From: Anaerohalosphaeraceae bacterium
GTDB lineage: Bacteria > Planctomycetota > Phycisphaerae > Sedimentisphaerales > UBA12454
DNA: 64,000 nucleotides
Reading direction: 5' to 3'
Assembly (NCBI GenBank): GCA_021108375.1
Contig: JAIORA010000048.1
Coordinates: forward strand, 93,785-157,784
Below the pieces are notes generated by a model, which had not been told where the DNA came from, searched no databases, and saw nothing but the letters and a program-made list of their open reading frames with translations. Both the position numbers and the translations under genes were made by a program. Position 1 is the first letter of the stretch; the number at the start of each line of letters is the position of its first letter. Below are positions 29,070 through 37,470 of the stretch, one piece after another.

Positions 29070-29576
29070 CTGCGTTTTCCATTAACTATAATAACAATTT
29101 TAAATTAACCGCCTTCGACGGGTTTTCTGCCTCCACATTTCCTATCTCACCCGCACCGCCATTAGCCCGTAGGTCTTGCCCTGCGGGTTGTTGCATATTT
29201 CCTATCTCGCTCGCATCGCCGTTTAGCCCCGGTATCACTATGCCGGGGTTGCTTTTCATTTAGCCCTGCCATTACTACGGCAGGGTTTCTTCGCAAGGGT
29301 TACCGCATTCCCACCGACCTTGTCATTGCGAGGCCGATAGGCCGGGCAATCTCAACCCGCACACACATAACCCCTTCGGGGTTAAATATAATAGCCCCGT
29401 GTGAGCGAAGCGAAACTCGGGGTAAAAGAAACATTCCTAAACCCACCAACCCCATAGGGGTTGAATAACCATATTTTTGTCATACCCGCGAAAGCGGGTA
29501 TCTATTTTTTATACTTTTTTAAATCAGTGCAATCTGCGTAATCAGTGTTTAAATAATCCGTATCTGAAATTTTCTG
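29070..29576. repeat. Repeat mosaic between pilT and second pilB
   Basis: 507 bases without a gene. Contents in order: TAGCCC hairpins at 29163-29190, 29223-29251 and 29268-29289; a TCATTGCGAGG...GGCAATCTC repeat at 29321-29353; an AACCCCTTCGGGGTT hairpin near 29370; AACCCCATAGGGGTT near 29450; the ATACCCGC-GAAA-GCGGGTAT hairpin at 29481-29502; and an AATCAGTGxAATCTGxGTAATCAGTG block at 29522-29565. Confidence 0.85.
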
Positions 29577-31289
29577 CTATTCAAGCATAAGTCCTTCTGC
29601 CTGCGAATGCCTTGAAACCTCCTCAGGCGTTGTAATGCCCTTGAAAACTTTATCTCTGCCATCCATCAAAAGCGTTTTCATTCCGCCGGCGACAGCAACT
29701 TTACGCAACTCCGATGCCGGTGCTCTGGCAAAAGCAAGCTCGCGAATTTCATTATTCATCTCAAGTATTTCAAAAATACCCAATCGGCCTTTATAGCCGC
29801 TGCCTCCGCACTTAGTACAGCCGGCACCTTTATAAAGCGGATACTTTCTTATATCATCCGGATTTATATTAAGCAGCCTCAGATAATGCGGGTCGGGGTG
29901 TTCGTCAAGCACTTTGCACGCCGGGCATATTTTCCTTATAAGTCGCTGCGCAAGAATCGCCTGAATGGAACTTGCCACAAGAAACGGCTTTACGCCCATA
30001 TCAATTAAACGTGTAATAGCACTTGGTGCGTCGTTGGTGTGAAGAGTGCTAAAAACCAAATGGCCTGTAAGAGCCGCCTGAATAGCAATATCGGCAACCT
30101 GCGAATCTCGAATTTCACCAACGAGTATAATATTCGGAGCCTGACGCAGCATAGAACGCAGGATTTTTTCGAAGGACAACCCGATGTCGTGCCTGACCTG
30201 GCACTGGTTTATGCCGGTAACATTATACTCAACAGGGTCTTCTGCTGTAATAATTTTCTTGTCCGGCTGGTTCAACTCCTTAAGAGCCGAGTAAAGCGTC
30301 GTACTTTTACCACTACCCGTCGGGCCGGTAACGAGAAAAATGCCGTTAGGCCTTTTAATTATCTTCAAAAACTTCTGGTGGTCTTCGTCGCCCAATCCGA
30401 GTGCCTGAATGCCGATATTAATTGATTCGGGTTCAAGAATACGAAGCACGATACTTTCGCCGTGATAGCCCGGCAGTGCCGAAACTCGAAAATCTATTTT
30501 GCTTTTATCGATTTCACGCTGAATTCTGCCATCCTGCGGCAGTCTGCGCTCGGATATATCCATACCCGACATAATTTTGAGCCTGGCCATTACAGATGCC
30601 TGCATATTCTTAGGAATGCTGTCCCTTTGAGAACAAACGCCGTCAACACGATAACGAATCCGGATTCGGTCGGACATCGGCTCGATATGAATATCACTGG
30701 CCCCAATGTGGACAGCTTCGTCTATCATAAGGTTCACCAGCCTGATAATCGGGCCTTCGTCATCCTCGCTGGCAGATTCGGCCTTGCGAATTTCAGCTTC
30801 TAAGGAATGACCTTCTTCTTCAAGCTCAGCCGCGGTGGCATCGATACTGCTTCGCACATCATCGAGATTGCGGTCGATGAAGGCACGGATTTTCGTCTTA
30901 CTCCCAACGCTGCAATCAATTTCGCTGTTAAGCCGAAACCGCAGAACATCAAGCATATCCAAATCCAGAGGTTCGTTGGTCAAAAGCTGTATTCTGCCAT
31001 TTTTCTCACCGAGCGGAACAACACAGTACTTTTGAATAACATCTTCCGGCACAAGAGCCATCGTACTCTTGGAAATCGGGTGTTTATCGAGGTTAACATA
31101 GGGCATACCCAACTGGTGAGCAAGAGCCTTACAGATATTATCTTCAGAAACCAGACCAAGCTCCACGAGAGTCTCGCCGAGCCTTCTGTGGCTTTCTTGG
31201 GCAGTTTTCAGCGTCTCGATGAGCGATTGCTTATCGATAAGTCCGCTTTTATACAGTATTTCGCCTAATTTTCGTCGTTTTTTTGACAT
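29577..31289 (-). CDS. Assembly ATPase PilB/GspE (copy 2)
   Basis: 570 residues; GGGAG precedes the ATG. An N-terminal MshEN domain (KLGEILYKSGLIDKQSLIETL ... HPISKSTMALVP) is followed by Walker A GPTGSGKSTTLYSAL, TAEDPVEYN, Walker B IILVGEIRDSQVADIA, and two cysteine pairs (CPAC, CTKC). It is clearly related to, but not a recent duplicate of, the ATPase at 25751-27502. It lies upstream of pilT with repeats between, so it may be transcribed separately and serve another filament or condition. Confidence 0.94.
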   Translation of the reverse strand: MSKKRRKLGEILYKSGLIDKQSLIETLKTAQESHRRLGETLVELGLVSEDNICKALAHQLGMPYVNLDKHPISKSTMALVPEDVIQKYCVVPLGEKNGRIQLLTNEPLDLDMLDVLRFRLNSEIDCSVGSKTKIRAFIDRNLDDVRSSIDATAAELEEEGHSLEAEIRKAESASEDDEGPIIRLVNLMIDEAVHIGASDIHIEPMSDRIRIRYRVDGVCSQRDSIPKNMQASVMARLKIMSGMDISERRLPQDGRIQREIDKSKIDFRVSALPGYHGESIVLRILEPESINIGIQALGLGDEDHQKFLKIIKRPNGIFLVTGPTGSGKSTTLYSALKELNQPDKKIITAEDPVEYNVTGINQCQVRHDIGLSFEKILRSMLRQAPNIILVGEIRDSQVADIAIQAALTGHLVFSTLHTNDAPSAITRLIDMGVKPFLVASSIQAILAQRLIRKICPACKVLDEHPDPHYLRLLNINPDDIRKYPLYKGAGCTKCGGSGYKGRLGIFEILEMNNEIRELAFARAPASELRKVAVAGGMKTLLMDGRDKVFKGITTPEEVSRHSQAEGLMLE

Positions 31290-31418
31290 AACTCCCTAAA
31301 CTATCTAAATTAACACTGAGCATTATAGCAATATCGGCTAAAATATCAAACTGCCCAAGCGCAATTTTAACAAAATAATTGCAATTTAGCCAGTTATAGT
31401 ACGAGTGAAATCGCACTC

Positions 31419-32672
31419 TCAGCCTGATGAAGCACTCAAACGCAATCTTAGTAAGTTAAGCGAAGTTTGTGCGGTTCTGGTCCGAATAAAATCGCGATTA
31501 TTTCTACGAAAATTGAATTCCTTTGTTTCGGTACCATTTTTCGAAGCGATGGATATATACACGAGTCCCACCGGTTTTTGCTCGTTCCCACCGCCTGGCC
31601 CGGCAATTCCGGTAACAGCTATCGCCCAATCGGCACCTGATACAGCCCTTGCCCCATCTGCCATAGTCGAGGCAACTTCGGCGCTGACCGCTCCATATTT
31701 TTCTATTATCTCTTTATTCACCTTGAGTTGAGTAATCTTGGCTTCGTCAGCATATGTTACCCAGCCGTAATTAAAAAACCTGCTCGCTCCCGAAACATCC
31801 GTAATCATTTTCGCGATAAGTCCGCCGCTGCACGACTCCGCAATCGCCAGCGTCTGATTGGTACTGATAAGTTTTTCCGCCACAACGTCAGCAAGATTTT
31901 GCTCGCCGGTGCCAAAGGCAAGCTCGCCGAGAATTTCGATAAGTTTTTCTTCGTCCCGCCCCGCCATTTCCACTGCCTTTTCTCTGGATTTGCCCTTCGA
32001 GACGATATGCAGCGTTATTACTCCCGCATCAACGGTGCAATTTATCAGCGGGTTCCTGTTTCGCTCCATCAGGTCGCCGAGCATCTCAGCAACAGTCGAT
32101 TCACCAATACCAGTACATCGGATTTTTTTTATCACAATATATTCATCAGAGGATATTTTTTTTATCTCACCTGAGACCGTTTCCGAAAACATCCTCTTCA
32201 TTTCGGAAGGAACGCCCGGCATAGCAGCAAGAATCTTTTTACCATCTTCGTAAAGAATCCCCGGCGCAGTACCCAGCCCGTTATCTATTGGCAAGGCCTT
32301 TTTCGGCAGAAGTGCCTGGACAACATTCTTTCGCGGCATCGCGTAGCCCAATAGCTCAAAATACCGCTCCATCTTCGCAACTATTTCTTCGCGCAAAACG
32401 AGTTCACAATTTAGAAATGCGGCGATTGCGTTGCGGGTTATATCGTCGTCGGTCGGGCCAAGTCCGCCAGTGAGCAGAATAATGTCCGCCTCTGCCGATG
32501 CTTTGACGAGCCTGTCGGCTATCAGTTCGACATCATCACCAACTATATAGACACTCTCGGCAGCTATGCCCATTGAGACAAGCTCGCCGCACAACCATGC
32601 CGAATTGCTATCAACCGTCTGGCCGTTAAGAAGTTCATTGCCGATACTGATTATTGACGCTTTCTTTGCCAT
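31419..32672 (-). CDS. cinA: CinA: NMN deamidase / competence-damage protein
   Basis: 417 residues with the two-domain CinA plan. The N-terminal MoaB/MogA-like domain (SIISIGNELLNGQTVDSNSAW, ILLTGGLGPTDDDITR) has COG1058-type ADP-ribose pyrophosphatase activity in known members. The C-terminal domain (TLAIAESCSGGLIAKMIT ... AVTGIAGPGGG) is the nicotinamide-mononucleotide deamidase. It functions in NAD salvage. In other bacteria cinA can sit with recA and competence genes; here its neighbour is the pilus cluster, but no functional link is shown. Confidence 0.95.
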   Translation of the reverse strand: MAKKASIISIGNELLNGQTVDSNSAWLCGELVSMGIAAESVYIVGDDVELIADRLVKASAEADIILLTGGLGPTDDDITRNAIAAFLNCELVLREEIVAKMERYFELLGYAMPRKNVVQALLPKKALPIDNGLGTAPGILYEDGKKILAAMPGVPSEMKRMFSETVSGEIKKISSDEYIVIKKIRCTGIGESTVAEMLGDLMERNRNPLINCTVDAGVITLHIVSKGKSREKAVEMAGRDEEKLIEILGELAFGTGEQNLADVVAEKLISTNQTLAIAESCSGGLIAKMITDVSGASRFFNYGWVTYADEAKITQLKVNKEIIEKYGAVSAEVASTMADGARAVSGADWAIAVTGIAGPGGGNEQKPVGLVYISIASKNGTETKEFNFRRNNRDFIRTRTAQTSLNLLRLRLSASSG

Positions 32673-32942
32673 CTATTCTATCCACATCGCCACAGTAGCC
32701 GAGCGACGGAAGTCGCCGGACAATCTTTTCTTTAGCCCCTGGATCTTGCCCCAGGGGTATCCACATACTGATTACCACGTCCGCACAAGACTTTTGTCAT
32801 ACCCGCGAAAGCGGGTATCCACTTTTCATAAAACGGGTCTTGGCCACAAGACCGATTCGATATTCTATCTACGGCCTACTGTATTCTATCTTCTTAAAAT
32901 AAATCAGCGTAATCAGTGTTTAAATAATCCGTAGCTAATTTT
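32673..32942. repeat. Repeat field downstream of the YchF-like gene
   Basis: Contains, in order, a CCGA-hairpin copy of the GAC/GTC type (32697-32720), a TAGCCC hairpin (32732-32760), the ATACCCGC-GAAA hairpin (from 32798) and an AATCAGTGTTTAAATAATCCGT block (near 32904-32937). The last is nearly the same as one ending 29565. Confidence 0.85.
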
Positions 32943-33998
32943 TTAGACATTAAACCTGAAGTTAATAATGTCGCCATCGGCAACAACGTAGCTCTTGCCT
33001 TCCAGCCGAACCTTGCCTGCCGCCTTAACCGCTTTTTCATCGCCGAGCTGTTTCAAATCATCATAACTCATAGTCTCAGCCCGAATGAAACCCCTCTTAA
33101 TATCGCTGTGAATTTTGCCTGCCGCGTCAACCGCCGTCGTCCCTGCCGTTATCGGCCAGGCACGCACCTCGTCAGGCCCGACCGTCAAAAAACATATCAG
33201 CCCAAGCGCCGAATTACAGCCCTGCACAAATTTGTTCACCGCTGGAACGGCTATACCGAGGTCGCTCATAAATTCTGCCCGACTTTCGGCATCGAGTTGG
33301 CTAAGCTCGCATTCAAGTTTAGCGGAAAGCGAAACTATCGGCGTATCATCATCGACTGCCCCGGCAAGATCGATTTGCTTGTTCGGCTCATCTTCAGGCG
33401 TATTCAAAACAACAACCATCGGCTGCAGCGTCAAAAAGCCCAGCGACTTGACCATCGCCATTTCATCATCTGAAACAATTGCGCTGCTCAAAGGCTTTTC
33501 CGATTCGATAGCCTCTCGCAACTTAAGCTGAATCGCAAGCTCTGCCTTTTGCTTTGCCTGTTCTTTCGATGGCTTGTTCACCTGTTTTTCAAGCCGTTCA
33601 ATCCGCGTTTCAACTAACTCGTAATCCGCCAGCAGAATTTCCGTTCTCAAATCAACAAGGTCTTTTGATGGAGTTGCCGGCGAGCCGTCCAAATCGAAAG
33701 CTCTGATTACTAACACAAGCAATTCCGCAGTCCGAATCTGCCCCAACAGCCGCCTTGCCGCTGCGCGAGTATGGTCATCGGCAAAAGACATACCCGGCAA
33801 GTCCAGACAATCTATCGTTGCGTGAACTGTTTTTTTCGGCTTATAAAAATCCGTCAGCCAGTCAATCCTTTCGTCCGGCACAGTCGCCATCGCCTCTTCA
33901 ATCTGTACAGACCCAGCCTGTGGCAACGCCTTAGAACTGATAGCTGATATTAACGTACTCTTGCCCGACTGCATCAGGCCCATAACCGCTACTTTCAT
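32943..33998 (-). CDS. YchF/Obg-like GTPase with TGS-type C-terminus
   Basis: 351 residues from the ATG at 33996-33998 (AGAGGA six bases before). The G domain has P loop GLMQSGKST (9-17), DLPGM as G3, and NTPED near the G4 position. Residues ~120-165 are a coiled-coil hairpin (ERLEKQVNKPSKEQAKQKAE). The C-terminus has DEVRAWPITAGTTAVDAAGKIH and RGFIRAETMSYDDL, then GKSYVVADGDIINFRFNV, the YchF TGS-like signature. Canonical YchF reads GLPNVGKST; the MQS change and a weak G4 may alter nucleotide choice. YchF binds ribosomes and can prefer ATP. It follows the fumarase-beta gene by 11 bases. Confidence 0.85.
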   Translation of the reverse strand: MKVAVMGLMQSGKSTLISAISSKALPQAGSVQIEEAMATVPDERIDWLTDFYKPKKTVHATIDCLDLPGMSFADDHTRAAARRLLGQIRTAELLVLVIRAFDLDGSPATPSKDLVDLRTEILLADYELVETRIERLEKQVNKPSKEQAKQKAELAIQLKLREAIESEKPLSSAIVSDDEMAMVKSLGFLTLQPMVVVLNTPEDEPNKQIDLAGAVDDDTPIVSLSAKLECELSQLDAESRAEFMSDLGIAVPAVNKFVQGCNSALGLICFLTVGPDEVRAWPITAGTTAVDAAGKIHSDIKRGFIRAETMSYDDLKQLGDEKAVKAAGKVRLEGKSYVVADGDIINFRFNV

Positions 33999-34009
33999 CG
34001 ACAATCCTC

Positions 34010-34531
34010 TTATTTATAAACTGTATTTCCGTATGAATCGTAAGCAACAATAACCGGAAAGTTTTCAACGGTCAGTTTCCGTATAGCCTCAGTGCCTAAT
34101 TCTTCATAGGCCACAACTTCGACCGAGGTAATGTACCTGCTCAAAAGTGCTCCCGCCCCGCCGATAGCCGTAAAGTGTACCGCGACATTTTTCTGCAAGC
34201 TATCCCGAACGACTTGCCCCCGATACCCTTTACCAATCATACCTTTAAGCCCGACCTCAAGGAGGTTCGGACTAAACGCATCCATCCTGCTTGAGGTTGT
34301 CGGCCCAGCCGAACCTATAACTCGTCCCGGCGGCGCAGGGGTCGGCCCAACGAAATAAATCACCGCCCCTTGCAAATCGATCGGCAGAGATTCGCCACGA
34401 GCGATTAAATTGCACAATCGCTGATGTGCAATATCGCGAGCGGTGTAGAGCGTTCCACTTATAGCAACTGAATCGCCGACTTTTAGCGAACGAACTATAT
34501 TACCATCTAATGGCGTATTTATATTTATCAT
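34010..34531 (-). CDS. Fumarate/tartrate dehydratase beta subunit (class I fumarase C-terminal half)
   Basis: 173 residues matching the small subunit of two-part class I fumarases and L-tartrate dehydratase: LKVGDSVAISGTLYTARDIAH, IYFVGPTPAPPGRVIGSAGPTTSSRMD, MIGKGY and HFTAIGGAGALLS. The alpha subunit, which holds the 4Fe-4S cluster, is not in the window, so the enzyme must be completed by a gene elsewhere. It would hydrate fumarate to malate in the TCA cycle. It starts the pair with the YchF-like GTPase. Confidence 0.9.
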   Translation of the reverse strand: MININTPLDGNIVRSLKVGDSVAISGTLYTARDIAHQRLCNLIARGESLPIDLQGAVIYFVGPTPAPPGRVIGSAGPTTSSRMDAFSPNLLEVGLKGMIGKGYRGQVVRDSLQKNVAVHFTAIGGAGALLSRYITSVEVVAYEELGTEAIRKLTVENFPVIVAYDSYGNTVYK

Positions 34532-34622
34532 ATCAAACTCATAAATTCTTCTGATTTACCCGCATTCTACAAAAACGCATAACTCTTTGCACGGGCAAAT
34601 TCAAAACACTTTATAACTATCC

Positions 34623-34660
34623 AAAAAAAGCCCGGTTGGCCAATCAGGTTCACCGGGCTT
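34623..34660 (-). terminator. Intrinsic terminator of rplU
   Basis: On the minus strand AAGCCCGG and CCGGGCTT form the stem, followed by TTTTTTT. It lies 27 bases after the rplU stop, so L21 is transcribed as a single gene. Confidence 0.9.
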
Positions 34661-34686
34661 GGAAAAACAAATATCACTATAAGGCA

Positions 34687-35016
34687 CTATGCTTTAATTT
34701 CCTCTACGGTAACCTGCATATATTTTTGTCTATGGCCAGTTCTTTTCTTGCTGTTTTTTCGTCTGCGGCGGTAAGCGATAAAAACTTTTTCACCTTTAAC
34801 AACAGATTTCTCGGCGGTCGTTGCGAATTTGCCGATGACCTTAGCACCCTCAATGTAGGGTGCGCCGATTTTAACCTCTGTGCCGTCGCTAATCATCAGC
34901 ACCTTGTCCATCTCTATAACATCAGCATCGTCGGCTACTTGTGCCAATTCAATATCAATGACATCGCCTGTCTGAACCTTGTATTGTTTGCTGCCCTGCT
35001 CTATAACCGCGTACAT
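34687..35016 (-). CDS. rplU: 50S ribosomal protein L21
   Basis: 109 residues, normal length. It opens MYAVIEQGSKQYKVQTGDVIDIE and ends with the L21 signature YRRRRKNSKKRTGHRQKYMQV. In most bacteria rpmA (L27) and often obgE follow directly; here a terminator comes first and no rpmA is present. It has a good promoter of its own (see 35068-35096). Confidence 0.97.
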   Translation of the reverse strand: MYAVIEQGSKQYKVQTGDVIDIELAQVADDADVIEMDKVLMISDGTEVKIGAPYIEGAKVIGKFATTAEKSVVKGEKVFIAYRRRRKNSKKRTGHRQKYMQVTVEEIKA

Positions 35017-35067
35017 TTTTAACTCCGCAAATTCGATATATTTAATCTTAGAAAATCAAAGCACCGC

Positions 35068-35096
35068 ATTTTATTGTTCAAATCGGCAATTGTAAA
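35068..35096 (-). promoter_or_regulatory. Sigma-70-type promoter of rplU
   Basis: Read on the minus strand, TTTACA (35096-35091), 17 bases, then TAAAAT (35073-35068). It predicts a leader of about 45-50 bases. The remaining AT-rich bases up to 35334 show no gene. Confidence 0.6.
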
Positions 35097-35334
35097 GCAA
35101 ATTATCGCCATTCAGGCCAAAATATGAAAGAAAAGCCGCAATAACACCAAAAAACGCTAAAAACAGCCAAAAAGCGGTAACTGCCGAACAGAAAACACTT
35201 TTTTTGCGTAAAACAGCCCATTATGACCGATAATTTATGAAAAGAAGTTGTTTTTTAGCGATTTCGCAAACTTTTTTAAAAAAATGCAATAAATCCGGCC
35301 ACAATTGCGTCTTTTATAGTGGCAAGAGAAAATT

Positions 35335-35892
35335 ATGACGGACAAAAAGTTAATAGAACAAATAATAATCGGCTGTAAAAGAGGTGATGACGACTGTTTC
35401 GCCCAGTTCGTGGATTTATACTCAAGTCGTTTGTACAACTATTTTTACAGGCTATCCGGCAACAGCGATACCGCCGGGGATTTACTTGGGACGCTCTTTC
35501 TAAAATTAGTTGAGAAAATAGGCACATATTCGGGCCAAAACTTCAATGGATGGATTTTTAAAATAGCCTCAAACCTGTTTTATGACCATCTAAGGGCACT
35601 AAAAAAGCAAAAAAAGCTGCTCGAAAACGTTTCTGCCGAGCTTAGCGAAAACTACCAATCGCTAAATAACGGCCCAAAACCGGATGACAGCCAGAAAGAT
35701 TTATCGGCGGCATTGCAGAAAAATCTGCAAAAACTCGAACCGGCCGAAGCTGAATTGATTTTGATGCGATATTATTCGGATATGAGCTTTGCTGAACTTG
35801 CCCAGTTAAGAAAAGAGCCTATCGGAACGACATTATCAAAAGTACATCGCAGTATCAAAAAACTGCGGGACTTAATGGAATCTGAAAAATGA
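35335..35892 (+). CDS. ECF-type RNA polymerase sigma factor
   Basis: 185 residues. Region 2 is FAQFVDLYSSRLYNYFYRLSGNSDTAGDLLGTLFLKL, with NFNGWIFKIASNLFYDHLR as the 2.4-like recognition stretch. Region 4 is LEPAEAELILMRYYSDMSFAELAQL followed by GTTLSKVHRSIKKL. It directs polymerase to a special promoter set, likely including its own operon. Its stop overlaps the next start (ATGA). The downstream membrane protein is the likely anti-sigma factor. Confidence 0.92.
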   Translation: MTDKKLIEQIIIGCKRGDDDCFAQFVDLYSSRLYNYFYRLSGNSDTAGDLLGTLFLKLVEKIGTYSGQNFNGWIFKIASNLFYDHLRALKKQKKLLENVSAELSENYQSLNNGPKPDDSQKDLSAALQKNLQKLEPAEAELILMRYYSDMSFAELAQLRKEPIGTTLSKVHRSIKKLRDLMESEK

Positions 35893-36416
35893 GAAATGAA
35901 AATAAACAATCTGAAAACCTCCGGCAGCTCACAGAGCAATTTTTCGACTCTGCCCAAGCCCGCCAGGTGAGAAAAGATTTGGAAAAAGGCAACCAACTAC
36001 TGCGGCAGGCCGACGACTTAAAAGTTCCTGATGAACTCGCAAAAAGCATCAAAACCGATATAAGAGTTCAGCTAAAAAATAGAAAACGCAACTATAAACC
36101 TGTAATGATAATGAAAATTGCCGCTGTCGCTGCCGCCGTGGCAATAGTATTTATCCTGTCAAGCCATAACGGGACAAAAGTCGAAGTCAAACCGTTATCA
36201 CAAAATCTGCCTGAGACAAAAAGTGTATGGGAGCATTTTGAATCGCAGGAAGATATTGAGCTGGCACTGCTGAGCGAAGAAATCGAGGAATTGGCATCAG
36301 CCATAAGAGCGGTGAATTTGAGCGATAGCGAAAATGGATACGCAACAGTCTCCGGAGAGACTGACAATCTGGAAGCAGAACTAATCGAAGTGGAAACTAT
36401 ATTTTGGAAAGGATGA
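35889..36416 (+). CDS. Single-pass membrane protein, probable anti-sigma factor
   Basis: 175 residues. Residues 1-70 are a charged helical cytoplasmic region (QLTEQFFDSAQARQVRKDLEKGN), a membrane helix spans ~73-93 (MIMKIAAVAAAVAIVFILSS), and the rest is an acidic external part (EEIEELASAIRAVNLSDSE). No zinc anti-sigma HxxxCxxC motif is seen. The four-base overlap with the sigma gene and the topology support an anti-sigma role, but sequence similarity to known ones is not evident to me. Confidence 0.65.
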   Translation: MRNENKQSENLRQLTEQFFDSAQARQVRKDLEKGNQLLRQADDLKVPDELAKSIKTDIRVQLKNRKRNYKPVMIMKIAAVAAAVAIVFILSSHNGTKVEVKPLSQNLPETKSVWEHFESQEDIELALLSEEIEELASAIRAVNLSDSENGYATVSGETDNLEAELIEVETIFWKG

Positions 36417-36419
36417 AAA

Positions 36420-37286
36420 ATGAAAATGTTACTGAAAATCTCGATGTTAACCGTAATTATTATCGCAGGCACTGCCATAACAGCCTCGGCCGAGGCACCC
36501 ATCACAGAAGAACGCGGCAGAATGTTTATGAATGATGACAAAATGGTTGCCAGAATACTCGAACGTATAGCTCAGAATGACCCTACTGAAGCTGAAAGAC
36601 TCGAACAGCTCAGAGAGGACAACCCCGGGCAATTCAAAGAGGAATTGAGAGAAGCAGTATCTGCCCATAGACATCAGGACAATTTGCAGGAATCGGCAAG
36701 GCCACAGGGCAGAAGACGCAGAAGCAGCCATCAGAATATGAGACCTATGTCCAAAGGCCAGGCAGGCAGAGCAAAAGAGCGAGCGCGAGGACGCCTTGAA
36801 TACAAAGAACAAGAACTCATTGGATGGCTTGAGAAAAATGAACCCGAAAAAGCCAAAGAGCTTTCGGAACTCAAAGCAAAAGATCGCGGCAAATACAGAA
36901 GAATGATATCTATTGAGATGAAGAAATATCGCGGCATTATCGAGGCCGAAAAGACTAACCCGGAATTGGCGAAACTGCTGAAAAAGGACCTCGAACTCAA
37001 AGTCCAGCGTAACAAACTTATTAAGAAAATCGCCGCCTCGACCAATAATGATGAGAAAGAGGCTCTCGACGAAGAACTGGAAGATGTCATAAGCGATAGG
37101 TTTGACGTGATACTCAAAAAGAAACAAATGCGCTATGACGATTTAGCTAAAAGGCTTGAAGAACTCAAAAAGAAAGTTAAGCAAAGCAAGTCAGAACTCG
37201 ATAACTTCAAAGATAAAAAATCGGAGTATATCAGCGAACGCGCAAAGAGTCTGTTAGAAGGCTCCAGCGAATTTAAATGGGATTAG
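36420..37286 (+). CDS. Secreted coiled-coil protein of the ECF operon
   Basis: 288 residues with a Sec signal peptide (MLLKISMLTVIIIAGTAITASA) and an almost entirely helical, Lys/Glu-rich mature part. Residues ~45-75 (ARILERIAQNDPTEAERLEQLREDNPGQF) resemble the helical-hairpin repeats of periplasmic stress proteins; the end (QMRYDDLAKRLEELKKKVKQSK) is a coiled coil. It may be the sensor or effector output of the envelope-stress sigma factor. Starts three bases after the anti-sigma candidate and ends just before a strong terminator. Confidence 0.7.
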   Translation: MKMLLKISMLTVIIIAGTAITASAEAPITEERGRMFMNDDKMVARILERIAQNDPTEAERLEQLREDNPGQFKEELREAVSAHRHQDNLQESARPQGRRRRSSHQNMRPMSKGQAGRAKERARGRLEYKEQELIGWLEKNEPEKAKELSELKAKDRGKYRRMISIEMKKYRGIIEAEKTNPELAKLLKKDLELKVQRNKLIKKIAASTNNDEKEALDEELEDVISDRFDVILKKKQMRYDDLAKRLEELKKKVKQSKSELDNFKDKKSEYISERAKSLLEGSSEFKWD

Positions 37287-37315
37287 TATTTGACATAAAA
37301 ATCACATTCGCAACG

Positions 37316-37346
37316 AAAGGCCCTTCAATTTTGAAGGGCCTTTTTT
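37316..37346 (+). terminator. Strong intrinsic terminator of the ECF operon
   Basis: AAAGGCCCTTC pairs with GAAGGGCCTTT around AATTTT-type loop bases, followed by TTTTTT. The stem is 8-11 base pairs. The convergent rhomboid gene ends beyond it. Confidence 0.92.
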
Positions 37347-37437
37347 GTGCGCTATAAACTTTGCCACAAAGGTACAAAAAAAATTAGACACGGAGTTCAC
37401 AGAGAGATAACATTGAACTTTTGAATACAGAAAAGGC

Positions 37438-37467
37438 AACCCCCACATTTGTAAATGTGGGGCTAAA
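37438..37467 (-). repeat. TAGCCC-type hairpin at the 3' end of the rhomboid gene
   Basis: CCCCACATTT and AAATGTGGGG flank a short loop, then CTAAAT (minus strand TTTAGCCCC). The same stem version recurs at 55600-55630. It lies four bases beyond the rhomboid stop. Confidence 0.85.
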
Positions 37468-37470
37468 TGA

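Noticed and set aside
29070..29576. CRISPR array
   Set aside because: Repeats are of several kinds and irregularly spaced; no cas genes.
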